A stretch of 64,000 bases of DNA from Nemertoderma westbladi (GCA_032718475.1 JAUCBJ010008708.1:62001-126000), one strand, 5' to 3'. Counted from the first letter of the stretch, positions 42,615-54,169 are shown. Numbers and translations are program-made. The notes: generated from the letters alone by a model not told the origin.

Positions 42615-43418
42615 ATGTTATTAAATTCACAATTCCAGACTCATCAATATGAACAATTCCCAAGCGCGCTTCGTCCAATGTCGTCATCCCTTGGGCTTCC
42701 TTATTATACGTTTTCCCCGCATAAGAAAGTTCTAAATACATCAGAAGGAAATAGTTTTAATATAATAAGTTTTGGTCATGAAGATAATATTGCTCAATAC
42801 TCATATTCCTCAGTTTGTCGAGAAACTCTTTCACTGACAGCAAAAAGAAACATCATTGATACATCTCTAAGTTGTAAAGAAAGCAAAACAATGTCATTTG
42901 ATATTCCAAATTACAGCCCATCAGAGATAAAAGTGCTGGGTATGAAAAATGTAATATTAGGAAATGCTGATCATTTGTCAAACAGTAAACCTGTTTGGAG
43001 CATCTTCTTCGAGAAGGATGCCGAAGCCGCTCAGTTTCTACATCACTATAACATCGCTCATAGCGAATCCACAATGCGATTTGATTTTAAACCAAAAAAT
43101 ATGACCATTTACACAGCCACCAATCAACAAATCAGATTGCGACCAGAAGTAAAAAAATCATTGATTCTAGAAAATGGCCAACTCAAATTCAGCTGTGCCT
43201 TTGATAAAGTATTTTCATTGGCCATACTTAGTGGTGAAACAGAAGTATGTAGAAAAGATAACGAAGTAATCTTAACAAATAAAGGAGAACACAAAACTCC
43301 AATCTTAACTAGAAGAGGAAAATTAAAAAATATCAATGCTACTCATACTATCCTCAAATTCTCAACAGAAGAAGATGCCAAACCAGTTGAGCTCTTCCTG
43401 AAGCATAACTTAAATTAA
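42195..43418 (+). CDS. Unknown protein with four 35-residue repeats and a paired C-terminal motif
   Basis: 407 residues from the ATG at 42195; the frame is open upstream to a stop near 42115, so the exon may begin earlier. Residues 1-140 are four almost identical 35-residue repeats (MVPNPNGPG, VSRDLIKNVYGTPRD, SLNPLPGGSG). Residues 140-230 are Ser/Tyr-rich. The rest alternates strands and helices; 'FFEKDAEAAQFLHHYNI' and 'FSTEEDAKPVELFLKHNL' look like the same C-terminal helix of two tandem domains of a PH-like fold (inference). No signal peptide or membrane segment is visible. AATAAA overlaps the stop. Coding appearance outside the repeats supports a real gene or an element cargo gene. I do not recognise the family. 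Confidence 0.6.
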   Translation: MVPNPNGPGTVSRDLIKNVYGTPRDSLNPLPGGSGMVPNPIGPGMVSRDLIKNVYGTPRDSLNPLPGGSGMVPNPNGPGMVSRDLIKNVYGTPRDSLNPLPGGSGMVPNPNGPGMVSRDLITNVYGTPRDSLNPLPGGSGMLLNSQFQTHQYEQFPSALRPMSSSLGLPYYTFSPHKKVLNTSEGNSFNIISFGHEDNIAQYSYSSVCRETLSLTAKRNIIDTSLSCKESKTMSFDIPNYSPSEIKVLGMKNVILGNADHLSNSKPVWSIFFEKDAEAAQFLHHYNIAHSESTMRFDFKPKNMTIYTATNQQIRLRPEVKKSLILENGQLKFSCAFDKVFSLAILSGETEVCRKDNEVILTNKGEHKTPILTRRGKLKNINATHTILKFSTEEDAKPVELFLKHNLN

Positions 43419-43485
43419 TAAATGGAATGTAAATTTTTTGTTACATCATGTCAAGTTATCAGCGTTCTGATGAAGTACTTGTAAT

Positions 43486-43508
43486 GCTGCAAAGTACCAC
43501 TTTGCAGC
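43486..43508. repeat. Perfect 10-bp hairpin (GCTGCAAAGT arms)
   Basis: GCTGCAAAGT and ACTTTGCAGC are separated by ACC. Related AGCAAAGTGCTACTTTGC occurs in the fold-back at 44859-45003. Confidence 0.8.
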
Positions 43509-43612
43509 GTTGCGGCCTATAGCAGAACGTAGCAAAGTAATCAATAACCTGGAAACAATTTCAATTACTGTATTCCAGTTTAATGTATTATTTCCATGTA
43601 TGAATGTATTAA

Positions 43613-43730
43613 CCCTATAGTTGGGAATCTGAAATTTTATGACTTTTCTAAAAATCTATTGTCTTCAAAAAAATATTGTCTTCTAAAAATATACTAAATA
43701 AATATTTTTAAAAATATTGTGAAAAGTGGG
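43613..43730. mobile_element. Possible piggyBac-type MITE (118 bp)
   Basis: TTAA at 43609-43612 is followed by CCCTATAG and the far end reads GTGGG then TTAA at 43731-43734. Part of the interior matches 12229-12412 in reverse. The terminal repeats are very short. Confidence 0.4.
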
Positions 43731-43994
43731 TTAATTGCACAGAGCAGGCGATTTTAATGAAAACAATTTAATTGATGTGTTTTGGTAATAAAAAGCTGTC
43801 AATCAATACTGTGATATATAAAAAAAACTCACAAATTTATGATTTTGTGTGTTTTCACAACACATGGCTTAATAGTAACACAGTGCGACAAAAAGCTTGA
43901 TAATGAAGAATTATGTAGCTAATGTTTTTTCTGTCAGTTTTGTTCTAGTACAGTTTCGAATAACTTATCTCAACTTCTTGTTTGTCTATCTCCA

Positions 43995-44800
43995 GGTGTT
44001 CTGTGGTTGCCTCACATCTACTCCCCAATAATGTTGGCTACCTCACATCTGCTTCCCAATGGTGGCTACACCACATTACACCCCAATGGTGGCTACACCA
44101 CATTACACCCCAATGGTGGCTGCACCAAAACTACTTTCCATTGTGGCTGAACCACAACAACTCCCCAATGGTGTATGAACCACATCAAGTCCCCAATGGT
44201 GGCTGCACTACACCTACTCCCCATTGGTGTCTGCACCACATTACTCCCCAAGGGTAGCTGCACCATAACTAGTCTCCAATTGTGGCTGAACCACAACTAC
44301 TCCCCAATGGTAGCTGCACCACATTACTCCATAATGGTAGCTGCACGAAAACTACTCTCCAATTGTGGCTGAAACAAAACAACTCCCCAATGGTGTATGC
44401 ACCAATTCAACTCCCCAATGATGGCTGCACCACATCTACTCCCCAATGGTGTATGCACCACATCTACTCCCCAATGGTGTCTACACCACATTACTCCCCA
44501 ATGGTGGGTGCACCAAAACAACTCTCAAATTGTGGTGCGGTCAATGGTGGCCGCACCACTTCAACTCCTTCATGGGGGCTGCTCCATATTTAATCCCCAA
44601 TGGTGTCTGCACCACATCAACTCCACAATGATATCTGCACCACATCAACTCCCCAATGGTGGCTGCACCACTTCAATTCCCCAATAATGGTGGCTGCACC
44701 ACATCTACTCCACAATGGTGTCTGCACCACATCTACTCCCCAATGGTGGCTGCATCACATTACTCCCCAATGGTTGTTGCACCAAAACTAGTTTCCAATA
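43995..44800. repeat. 27-29-bp minisatellite, about 28 copies
   Basis: Units of the form AATGGTGGCTGCACCACATC followed by TACTCCCC, varying between 27 and 29 bp. Open frames through the array in several phases are a by-product of a stop-poor unit. Confidence 0.9.
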
Positions 44801-44858
44801 ATAAATCCTTTCTTCACATACCGAACTCTAATAAGTTGATAAAATGTAGCAAAATTAC

Positions 44859-45003
44859 ATACATCATTGCTTGCAAAGGTCACTTTTCAGCGTTAAAGTC
44901 CCTTGTTTATTTATGTCAACCTCCCTCGCTGCGCTCCCTCGGTACATAAATAAAAGCGGGTCATAACGAAGCAAAGTGCTACTTTGCACACAATGATGTA
45001 AAT
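44859..45003. repeat. Long imperfect hairpin (fold-back element)
   Basis: The left arm ACATCATTGCTTGCAAAG... and the right arm ...CTTTGCACACAATGATGT are inverted, with an inner stem TTTATTTATGT / ACATAAATAAA around a CCTCGCTGCGCTCCCTCGG centre. Confidence 0.7.
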
Positions 45004-45518
45004 AGTTATTAAATGTTTCTATAATTTATAAAACCAAAAATGTTTACAAACGAAAATCGGTCCATATCGTGGTGTGATGATGTTAGGCAACGTTTACACT
45101 ACAAAGTGAAAAATGTATAACATTACTAAAACATAAAATAACCCACTCATTTTCTCTCATAGAAACAGCCCCAGTTGACATTTCATAATGATGAATGGGA
45201 GAATCTTTTAGGCTCGCTAAGCCAAGGAATACCTGTTCACCACCATGGGTAATCTTCCACATTAAACCCTTCCACTATTGCCTTGGTTCCCAATTATCGA
45301 CCAGTTAAGGATGAAAGACAGGGTTGGGCTGGGCTGCAGCATTTAAAGCACTGTGCCCGAACAGGCAGCGTCCTGCAGGCACGTGTCCAATGCATTCAAT
45401 CGGATAAACCGGGTAACGGAAATAAATGCACGTGGCTTATTCCATTGTTACTTGAACTGGGTTCCAGCCGAAAACAATCTCTGGAAATGAATTATTTTCG
45501 GCTGGAACCCAGTTCAAG
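45004..45518. other. Non-coding DNA with a perfect 24-bp inverted repeat
   Basis: 45451-45474 and 45495-45518 are exact reverse complements (TTGAACTGGGTTCCAGCCGA type) around a 20-nt loop. The surrounding ORF (45283-45624) has no recognisable domain and runs into the Gypsy-2 LTR. Confidence 0.6.
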
Positions 45519-45560
45519 AAGCGAACTGGAAAGCTATGGACTCATAGTGGACCCAGTGGT

Positions 45561-45565
45561 CACAA
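45561..45565. repeat. Target-site duplication (CACAA), left of Gypsy-2
   Basis: CACAA precedes the left LTR and recurs at 50151-50155 right after the right LTR. The RTE-like reading is continuous across one copy. Confidence 0.88.
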
Positions 45566-45783
45566 TGATATGTACTGATATGTACAATATACATGGCTCG
45601 CCCCTTATAGGACTATGTACGTAAGATACCGGTACCACTAGATAGGTGGAGGGTTTTCCCTATTGCTATGCTGTACTGATATTACACTGTACTGCTGTAC
45701 AACACTTTTATATTATACGTGTCTGCCTTATATACTATTGATATTCATATTATTGGGGATATTCCGATAGTGCAGACATACCA
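45566..45783 (+). repeat. Gypsy-2 5' LTR (218 bp)
   Basis: Partner of 49933-50150. Confidence 0.92.
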
Positions 45784-45800
45784 TGGCGCTGCGAGTAGTT
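45784..45800 (+). other. Gypsy-2 primer-binding site
   Basis: TGGCGCTGCGAGTAGTT directly follows the 5' LTR; the TGG start fits a tRNA 3' end. The tRNA is not identified. Confidence 0.6.
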
Positions 45801-45867
45801 AAACTCACAACACGCATTTAGCATTTAAAGTGTAGCCAAAAGCAACCGCCTGAACGCCAACCCAAAA

Positions 45868-48800
45868 ATGTCACTACCAACTGAGGATGACACCCTCAAC
45901 CTCGATACTTCATCCGTCGACAAACTCGATAGGAATACGCTAAAAGCTCATCTCACCAACGCTGAGATCACGTTTAGCGATAAAACTTCGACAGTTGCTC
46001 TGAAACAGAAACTGCGGAAATTCCTAGTGGAGGGCGACATAGAAGAAGAGGTGGTAGAATCAGTTGCAGGAGCAGCACACGGAATAGATGTAGCAGCTCT
46101 GCTTCACCAGCAACAGCAGCTGATTAACGACCAACGCGAACAGCAAATACGGATGTTCACTCAACTGCAAGGGTTGCAAATACAACAGGAGGAACAACAC
46201 GCCCGGTTTATGGAAACCCTCAGTGCTGGCGACACTTCTCGCCAACGCGACCGGAACATCGATACTGTCGCTCCACGCATCAACGAACGTGAAACAACTA
46301 AACTCACGGTACGCGCACCAAACCTATTGGAGGACGACGTCGACTTCAAGGAGTTTAAAAGGTGGGAGGCCACTTGGCGAAATTATTCCCGGGTCACGAA
46401 ACTCAATAATAAAATCAGAGAGGATCAACTAGCAACCTTCTTCTCATACTGCAGTCCGGATTTTTTGAACCGATTGCAGTACGCCATTAGTATCCCGCAG
46501 GATACCACATCGTCAATGGAGGAAATCCTTACGATCATACGAAATCACCTGCGAGCCCAACAAAATATAACGGTGGACCGTTATAAACTCGTCCGTAAAC
46601 GTCAGGATGATAAAGAATCCTTTGACGACTTCTATATTAGTTTGTGCGAGATGGCGGATGACGCGATTCTCGAGAGCATGGCAAAGGATGATTGGTTATC
46701 AACTCTCATAATTTGCGGTATAGAAGACGACGAAACTCGGTTGGAGTTGCTCGCAAAGAAACCTACGCTAACACGCGAAGAAATCGTAGATTTTTGCCGC
46801 AATAAAGAACTGGCTATGAAAGACGACCAACGACTAAAGCAAAACGTCGGCGCGGTTTATCCAAAATCCCGCCCCCATAGTCGCGGTCGCCCTCGCCAGA
46901 AAAAATCTGCTGATCCTAAGGAGAAACAACCTCGCCGCAACTCCCAACTTCCTCCCAATGTTTGCTACAAATGTGGCGGTACCTGGCCCCAGAACAGCAG
47001 CAAACCGTGTGCCGCCAAGGGTAAAACATGCTCCAACTGCAATCGTATTGGCCACCTAGCCGACGTGTGTCGTAATCCAAAAGAGAAACAGACGCCGAAA
47101 CGAACTGGAGCAATAATCCTGGCTGCATTCAAGGAGGCGGCCTACACATCGAGGCCCCTTATATCCATAGACTTCCATGATACTCAGGGCGAATACATAG
47201 CGACTAAAGCCTGCATAGCAGATACAGGGGCTCAGGTTACAGTTGCCGGAATACAACTGTTAAAACGGTTCGGTATAACGAGGGATAAACTCCAACCAAC
47301 GGAAGTAAACCACCAGAGTGCAGATGGTTCATCCATACATTGTCTCGGGTCCATAGACTTTATTCTTTGTGCGAAACCATCCTCTGACTCTCATACCGAA
47401 ACCATATACATTTGTGATAAAATGAAGAGAGATGTCTTCCTCTCCCTAGCAGCTTGTAAGGGACTACACATTGTACATGACATGTTCCCCGCCCCCTTCC
47501 CAAATCAATACAGAGTTGGTGCTGTGAAGGAAGTCCTACCGACGACGGATATAAAACTCGCAGAGAAAACGGAAAAAAAACTCATAGAAGAATTTTCCGA
47601 CGTTTTCGCTATCCCTTCAGAGTTGAGGACGATGAACGGCCCACCGATGAAAATCGAACTGAGGGAGAACGCAACCCCGTTTTGCATCTACGCTGCTCGG
47701 AATATTCCGCTCGCCTACAGAGAAAAGGCGCGCCTTGAAATCGAGGATATGCTTACAAAAGGAATAATCGAACGTGTCGGGTATCGAGCTGTTCCTTGGT
47801 GTCATCCGATTGTCGTATGCCCGAAACCCGGCAACCCAGAGGAAATTCGGATGACCGTCGACTTGACGAAACTCAATAACCAAGTGAAACGGACAATTCA
47901 TAACGCGCGTACGCCATCCGATATTATGATGGACCGCACACCAAACGCTCGCTGGTTCACCAAACTCGACGCCAAATCGGGTTATTGGCAGGTGGAGCTG
48001 GCTGAGGAGTCGCGCGACCTTACCACGTTCCTAACGCCTTGAGGGCGCTACCGATACGCCAGGGCCCCTATGGGATTCATTTCCACTGGAGACTCGTATA
48101 ACTACCGTGGCGACCTAGCTCTGGACGGTATACCTAACGTTAAGAAACTCGTGGATGATATACTCATAGAGGATGAATCCCTAGAAGAACACATCGATCG
48201 CGTCCGCACAATATTGGAGCGTTGTCGCACCCACGGAATAACTCTGAACCGCAAAAAGTTTCAGTTCGCCAAACAACGCATCCAATTCGCTGGTTTTATA
48301 CTTTCCAGCACCGGAGTAGAGGCCAATCCGGATAAAATCCGCGCAATCGTTGACTTTCCTACTCCCACGAATATAACAGAGTTGAGAAGCTTCATGGGTC
48401 TCACCAACCAGCTGGGATGTTTCTCCTCAGCCGTGAGCTCAGCCGCAATTCCTCTGCGTGAATTATTGCGCACTAGAAATAGTTTCACCTGGACAACCAT
48501 GCAGGATAATGCATTTAAAGAGGTTAAACTCGCGTTAACGAGTCCCCCTGTCTTAGCCCCATTCGAACTCCAGGCCGAAACACGCCTTGAAACAGATGCC
48601 AGTTGGTTACAAGGTCTGGGTTTTAATTTAATGCAAAAACAACAAAATGAATGGAAATTAATCATATGTGGTAGTCGATTTTTAACGAGTGTGGAAAGTC
48701 GATATGCAACTATAGAACTCGAAACCATTGCAATAAAGTTTGGTTTGGAGAAATGCCGCATATATCTGGCTGGCATTGAACCTTTTAAAGTAATTATTGA

Positions 48801-49899
48801 CCAAGCCCACTCGTTTCTATTTTTAACAAACATACACTGGGTCAAGTTGAGAATAACAAAATACAGCGTATAAAAGCTGAGTTGCAGTCAAATTATCTAT
48901 TTGATGTAGAATGGCGGCAAGGTGAGAAAAATCGCATTGCCAACGGTTTAAGCCGTGCCCCAGTTGATAATCCAGAGGATGTAATCGAGGATGAGATGGA
49001 TAACACCTCAACTTTGGCTGCAATTTCCTCTGCATTACAATCCCATCAAAATAGTATGCAAAATACTACATTACAGTGTGGCTCGCCCCATATCCCTTCT
49101 ACTGATGACCCTGTCATAGAAGAGATCTGGGCTGCAGCATTAGTGGACCCTGACTACCAATCCCTTTTGTGTGAAATTCTTCAGGGACCTACAAATAAAA
49201 ATACTGTGTCCAGCCTGACACAACAGTGTAAATCTATTATCCACGAAATGTCCGTCGAAAATGGACTGGTTTTATTTGGTGTACAATTAGTCATCCCGAA
49301 ATCAAAACGAAACCTCGTTCTAAAACGTTTACACGCCCCACATCAGGGTATAGTACGTACCAAACAACGACGGCCGATCTCCCAACGAGATTGTGTTCGG
49401 TCACAATCTACGGTCACGAGTGCCAGCTCACCATACTACTTACGATCCTAAATGGCGCGATGCTGCTGAAGAAGCAGACAACAAACACAGCATTATTCGT
49501 AAGAAGGCGATAGACCACTATAATAGCACTGCACGAAACCTAAAACCATTGCCCGTTGATACCAAAGTGCGCCTACAAAATGCCCGCACCAGAACTTGGG
49601 ACCGCACCGGAATTATAACCAGCCGGCAAGGAGCGCGTGACTATTGGATAAAACTCCCATCTGGGCGCGCAATGCGGAGAAACCGACGTTTCATACGACA
49701 ATTCAATGAGCCGCTAGAACTTGGAAACGACTTGCAAACCGGTGACTTCGAAACTGAAAGTAAATCTGATACAAACGTTGAAACTGAAGCAAGTAATAAC
49801 CACTCAGAAGAAACTGAAAGCAATTTACTACGCCACAGTACACGCTCACGTAAACCCATTGTGCGATTCGATGAACGGGTTTACGAAACAAGATTTTAA
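45868..49899 (+). pseudogene. Gypsy-2 Gag-Pol with nonsense codon, frame change and integrase deletion
   Basis: 724 residues from the ATG at 45868: Gag with 'FKEFKRWEATWRNYSRV', a zinc-knuckle region near 367-400 (CYKCGG...C, CSNCNRIGHLADVC), protease near 450 ('IADTGAQVTVAG') and the start of RT ('VCPKPGNPEEIRMTVDLTKLN', 'AKSGYWQVELAEESR'). A TGA at 48040-48042 stands where this Gypsy group has a Trp codon. RT continues in the same frame ('RAPMGFISTGDSYN', 'LVDDILIEDES', 'GFILSSTGVEANPDKI'), then RNase H ('LETDASWLQGLGF'). A frame change follows near 48846. Integrase begins ('LKRLHAPHQGIVRTKQR') and at about 49370 jumps to the region after the core ('FGHNLRSRVPAH', 'VDTKVRLQNARTRTWDRTGII'). 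The DDE core is absent. Confidence 0.85.
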
Positions 49900-49932
49900 A
49901 TTGAAAAACATTAAAAATCTAAAAGGGGGAGT

Positions 49933-50150
49933 TGATATGTACTGATATGTACAATATACATGGCTCGCCCCTTATAGGACTATGTACTTAAGATACCGGT
50001 ACCACTAGATAGGTGGAGGGTTTTCCCTATTGCTATGCTGTACTGATATTACACTGTACTGCTGTACTACACTTTTATATTATACGTGTCTGCCTTATAT
50101 ACTATTGATATTCATATTATTGGGGATATTCCGATAGTGCAGACATACCA
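49933..50150 (+). repeat. Gypsy-2 3' LTR (218 bp)
   Basis: Starts after AAAAGGGGGAGT. It differs from the 5' LTR at TACTTAAG/TACGTAAG and at GTACTACAC/GTACAACAC. Confidence 0.92.
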
Positions 50151-51432
50151 CACAAGTCCCAGATAGACCATATTCTGTTTCGTAGGAAATACAGGAGCTC
50201 TATACAAGACTGTAATGCATTTACACTTCGACCCTTCTCCAGTGATCACCGCCTTATTGTGGCAATGGTAAGACTTAGTCTGCGTGCTAGCAGAACAACG
50301 AAATCTGCCTTGCCGCGGCATGACTGGTCCTCTCTGTTGCAACAGCCAAGTGTGAAATCCAGTTTCACACTACAGCTGAGCAACAGGTATGAGGCTCTTG
50401 CCTCTGAGGCGGCAGATCACTGTGAGGGCTATACTGCCTTTACAGAAGCAGTTAGCAGCTGCAGAAACAGTTCCTGTATACCCACGAAACAGGAAAAGGG
50501 CCCCCTGGACTGACAACAAAATTCAGAAGTGCCGAAATGACCTTCATAAGGCGCAGAAAGATTCCCGACTCAAACAGACTACAGCGGCCAAGAATGCAGT
50601 TAAGGCTGCATCTAGGTCCCTGAACAGGCAGTACTCTGTTAATCTACAGGAGCTAATAAACCAACAGGTTGATGCCATCAATGATGCTGACGACGACAAC
50701 AGGAAATGGAAATTGATCAATTTGCTTACTGGGCGGAAAAGCCAACCAACCACCAAGGTTAAGGCTGAATCACCAGCCGATCGCCTCAATGGTTGGAAAG
50801 CCCACTTTGAAAAGCTCCTCGATAATGACAGGGTATTGCCTGATAACTTTATAGAAGTAAAAGTGTCTGAGTCTGTACTCCCCCATATTCCCATTGGCGA
50901 TATCTCCTTTGCAGAAGTGAAGACTGCTGCAAAGAGCATTAAGACCAATCGTGCCAGTGGAGTATATGGTGTTCCCCCTGAGGTCTTTAAAATACCTGAG
51001 TGTTTAAAGCTCATCTATCCCATCATAGTGGACATGTACCGAATAATAAGAGTCCCACAAGAAATGAAAACAAATAAGTTGGTGCCAGTTTCCAAGAAGG
51101 GCAACCTAACACTCTATGGTTCTTTTCGGGGAATCTCATTGATCTCGATTGCTGCAAAGCTATACAATAGGAATCTATTAAATCGCATCAGGGATACCAT
51201 TGAGAGACTGCTCCGTGGAAATCAGAATGGGTTCCGTAAAGGTCGTGGGACCATGGAGCCCATTCTGGCACTTAGAAGGATAATTGAAGAATTATCAAAA
51301 AAGAAAGACAGGCATCTGGCTGTTATCTTTGTTGACTTCTTCAAGGCCGTTGATTCAGTCTCTCGCTCATGTATGTTCAGCATACTTTCATTATATGGGA
51401 TTCCTGATGAAATTATTGCAGCAATCAGATCA

Positions 51433-52954
51433 TGTAAGGGTCCAGTAGTATACCGCTTACCAGATCCTAGTAACGATGTATCTTACTATGAGACTCTAGT
51501 AATGTATACGGGCTTGTACAGTATCTGACAACAAATCCCAGTCCAGGATATCTAAACAAACAGATATAGTACACAAACGACTACTGGCGAGGAACAGAGC
51601 CTTGTATCTATTCTATGTACGTGAGCGGGTCGAATGCCTACGTACTAGACAGAAGGATACCTGTCCTCTAACCGGTGAGGCAGATGTACAGTTACAGTAA
51701 CAGACCAAACTCACGGGAAAACAATCCCCGCGCAGCGAATCCTAACTATCACTGACAGTCCTAAATACAGTAACTTGCCGCGGTGTGATTTATATGGTTT
51801 ATATACGAGCTAGTGGGTTAACAGACCTAGCGTAACAACACTGACAGTCCTAAATCAGTCGAAAAGGGGTCGTACCTAAATGTAACAATAACTGATCCCC
51901 CTGTACGAAATCAGTCTAAAGGGTCAGGCCTAAATGTAACAATACCGTTGTCCAGACAAACAACAGTTTAATAACGAAAGTGAAATACTCCTTTTTTTGC
52001 CGCAACTAAATCAGATCCTAATTTTACAAATACAGATAATTTCCACCTAACGTAATGTATAGTACGCTATAGCTAGTAGAACTTTAAGGGCGATATGTTT
52101 TAGGGCGTGTGTGTGTGGGTGTGTTACAAATAAAACAATTTCGTGTAATTCCTTTTACTAGGTTTTAGTGATTTTCTGACTAAATGATACCGTGCGCTAG
52201 CTACTAAAATAAACTAGTCGCGTTTGTAGAACTTTATACTCACGAATGACGTCAAAGCTCTCTCCTTCCTATCCACAACCCAATGGGCAACCACAGTGTT
52301 AGTAACTACACCCGTGATCGGCACTAATACCAGATTCTGGTTGTAAGATAAGAATAGGGGTTAATCGCTACCGTACGTTAGCTGATCTGGTATACTAATT
52401 TAATTCTAGAACTTTGTTGCTGCGGTAGTTAGCAGCAATACCTATCAGTACGTGGCGAGGCGCGGTAGGATATTAATAAACCTCCCTAGGCCAAGCAGTG
52501 TGCCGGTAGCAGAAATGCTCCTTGCCTGATCAAATAGCTAACTCCAGACAGGGGGGGGGGGGGGGGGGGTACTAATGTACGTTCTACAAAGCGAACCGGT
52601 ACCAAACAGTCAGTGCTACGACTCACTAAATTATGGAACATATGCTGTCCGTACCTAATATGTACTCGCGTACTGACGAATGGCAATAGTTCGCACCTGT
52701 AGGAAGTACAGGTTAACCCAGGGATTCGTAGGACTTGACAAAGGGGGGGTGTCTGGATATAATTATTTGATCCTAAATTTGCGGCGTCCAGTACAGTGTC
52801 ACGCTTACCCTGATCTATAGGTCTTACGGCGGGCAAGGGCGTCGAACAAAGTCTTACCTTCTCACAAAGCGGGCGCTGCATAGCAAGTGGAGTATTTCGA
52901 AGGGCAAAGGGGGTGCGCGGTCAATCCAATGTGGGCGCTAGCGTGTTGTGGACA
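51433..52954 (-). repeat. Probable BEL-3 3' LTR (limits inferred)
   Basis: The left end starts TG at the exact break in the RTE-like sequence. The right end is set at the CA at 52953-52954 because on the coding strand a purine tract (GGGAAGAGA) directly precedes a TGTCC start there. The length would be 1522 bp. It includes a G19 tract. No partner copy is available for confirmation. Confidence 0.4.
52551..52569. repeat. G19 homopolymer
   Basis: Nineteen G on the plus strand following CCAGACA. There is no comparator in the window. Confidence 0.9.
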
Positions 52955-53489
52955 TCTCTTCCCTGCGTTGCTTACGGCCTAACGATCTAGGCTGCCATCT
53001 CCCTGGTGTTCGGCTGTCCCGAAGTCGGACCAAAAGAAAACATGTCAGGAAATTGCAGTATATTTACAGTTTTACAAAAGGATTTATCAAATAAAGTTTC
53101 AACAAGAAACCGAATTAACTAATTTTACAAGAATAAACTATAAGGTGGAGAAAAGGGGTAACGAAGTATATATTGATAACCGAAGGCAAACCGGCCTTTT
53201 ATACTAGAAATTGCACATGGAAACTAAACAGAATTTTCCACAGCTTCACCATTGAGCAATGAAGTGCTTCGTGCTCTATGATTGGCCCAGCTCATCGTTC
53301 AACGCAGTCCGGCCCTTACACTAATCTGGGACATGGAATCCTAACAGAATTTTCCACTGCCTCACATTTGAGCAATAAGATAATTTATGCCCTATGATTG
53401 GCCTGGCTCATCATTCGCTACGCTGTACGCTTCTCATTGGCCTACCAATTAGCACCACACGAAAATAAATGGCCCCAAAATACAAATTT

Positions 53490-53566
53490 CCCGACTGGGA
53501 TTCGAACTCGTAACCTACGTAATGTAACCAACGCCTTAACCATCTGACCACTACGCCACGAGAGTA
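53490..53566 (-). mobile_element. SINE-2 head: tRNA-like sequence with A and B boxes
   Basis: On the minus strand TGGCGTAGTGG (53548-53558) fits an A box and AGTTCGAATCCC (53497-53508) fits a B box with normal spacing. The T stem does not pair, so it is a tRNA-derived SINE or tRNA relic rather than a working tRNA. The limits of the SINE body are unclear. Confidence 0.6.
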
Positions 53567-54169
53567 CCTAAGGGTTTTATGTGTACAAATATGAATAGGC
53601 ATATTACATTACTGTAACTTAATCAAAATACGTCGGATTTTCAAAAGTTTTTACGTTAAAGTTAAACTACAAATGCTATCTTATAGTGAAATAATTCATC
53701 ACCGCTCCATGAAAACAGTAAGTAAGACTGTTTTCACCAATCAAAATATAAAATATCTACAAACTATTTCTAAATTTACTGGTAGGGCCTAAAATATAAA
53801 ATATAATCACTATCTAATCATTGCATACTTAATATTGCAGATACGGCGTAAATACAATCGATCGTACATACAAATACAAATTTACGAATTAACTTTAGTG
53901 CCTAAAATACAAAAAAAGGCTTTCGGTTATCAAGGTAAGCAAATTAAACAAATCAGAACAAATAAATCAAACAAATCAAACAAATAAATCAAACTCTTTC
54001 GATAAATCTTTATATATTGTAAATATACATAATAAACCTTCACCAAATTAAATTAGTCCAAATATAATATAAACACAATGCGCTAATAACTTCCAATAGT
54101 GTCCTCCTGACGATCTGAAAAGTTCGTCCTACTGGTCTGGATGTCTTCTCCTGAGCATCAATTGCTAAC

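Larger units (their letters stand above)
45566..50150 (+). mobile_element. Gypsy-2: defective Ty3/Gypsy element (4585 bp)
   Basis: Two 218-bp LTRs (TGATATGTAC ... GACATACCA) differ at two positions that I can see. A CACAA duplication, a primer site (45784-45800) and a polypurine tract (AAAAGGGGGAGT, 49921-49932) are in place. The coding region has a nonsense codon, a frame change and a deletion of the integrase core. Confidence 0.92.
45519..51432 (+). pseudogene. RTE-like LINE fragment 2, split by Gypsy-2 and cut by BEL-3
   Basis: The end of the endonuclease spans the Gypsy-2 insertion: the left piece ends at 45565 and the right piece starts at 50151 with 'KSQIDHILFRRKYRSSIQDC', 'SSDHRLIVAM'. 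The reverse transcriptase follows (50389-51432): 'NRKRAPWTDNKIQKCRNDL', 'NRASGVYGVPPEVFKIPE', 'GSFRGISLISIAAKLYNR', 'NGFRKGRGTMEPILALRR', 'VIFVDFFKAVDSVSRSC'. Homology stops abruptly at 51432 where BEL-3 begins. One frame change lies between 50513 and 50389 (overlapping ORFs). It is a dead copy of the same family as 10105-12205. Confidence 0.85.

Noticed and set aside
43982-44949. Overlapping ORFs rich in Pro, His and Trp on both strands
   Set aside because: By-products of the 27-29-bp minisatellite, open in several phases on both strands.
45209-45228. Near match to the BEL-3 20-mer (TAGGCTCGCTAAGCC)
   Set aside because: Only part of the core matches, with an inserted base and a different end; it is outside BEL-3 and likely chance.
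53490-53566. A working tRNA gene
   Set aside because: A and B boxes are good but the T stem does not pair and the acceptor arms do not match.
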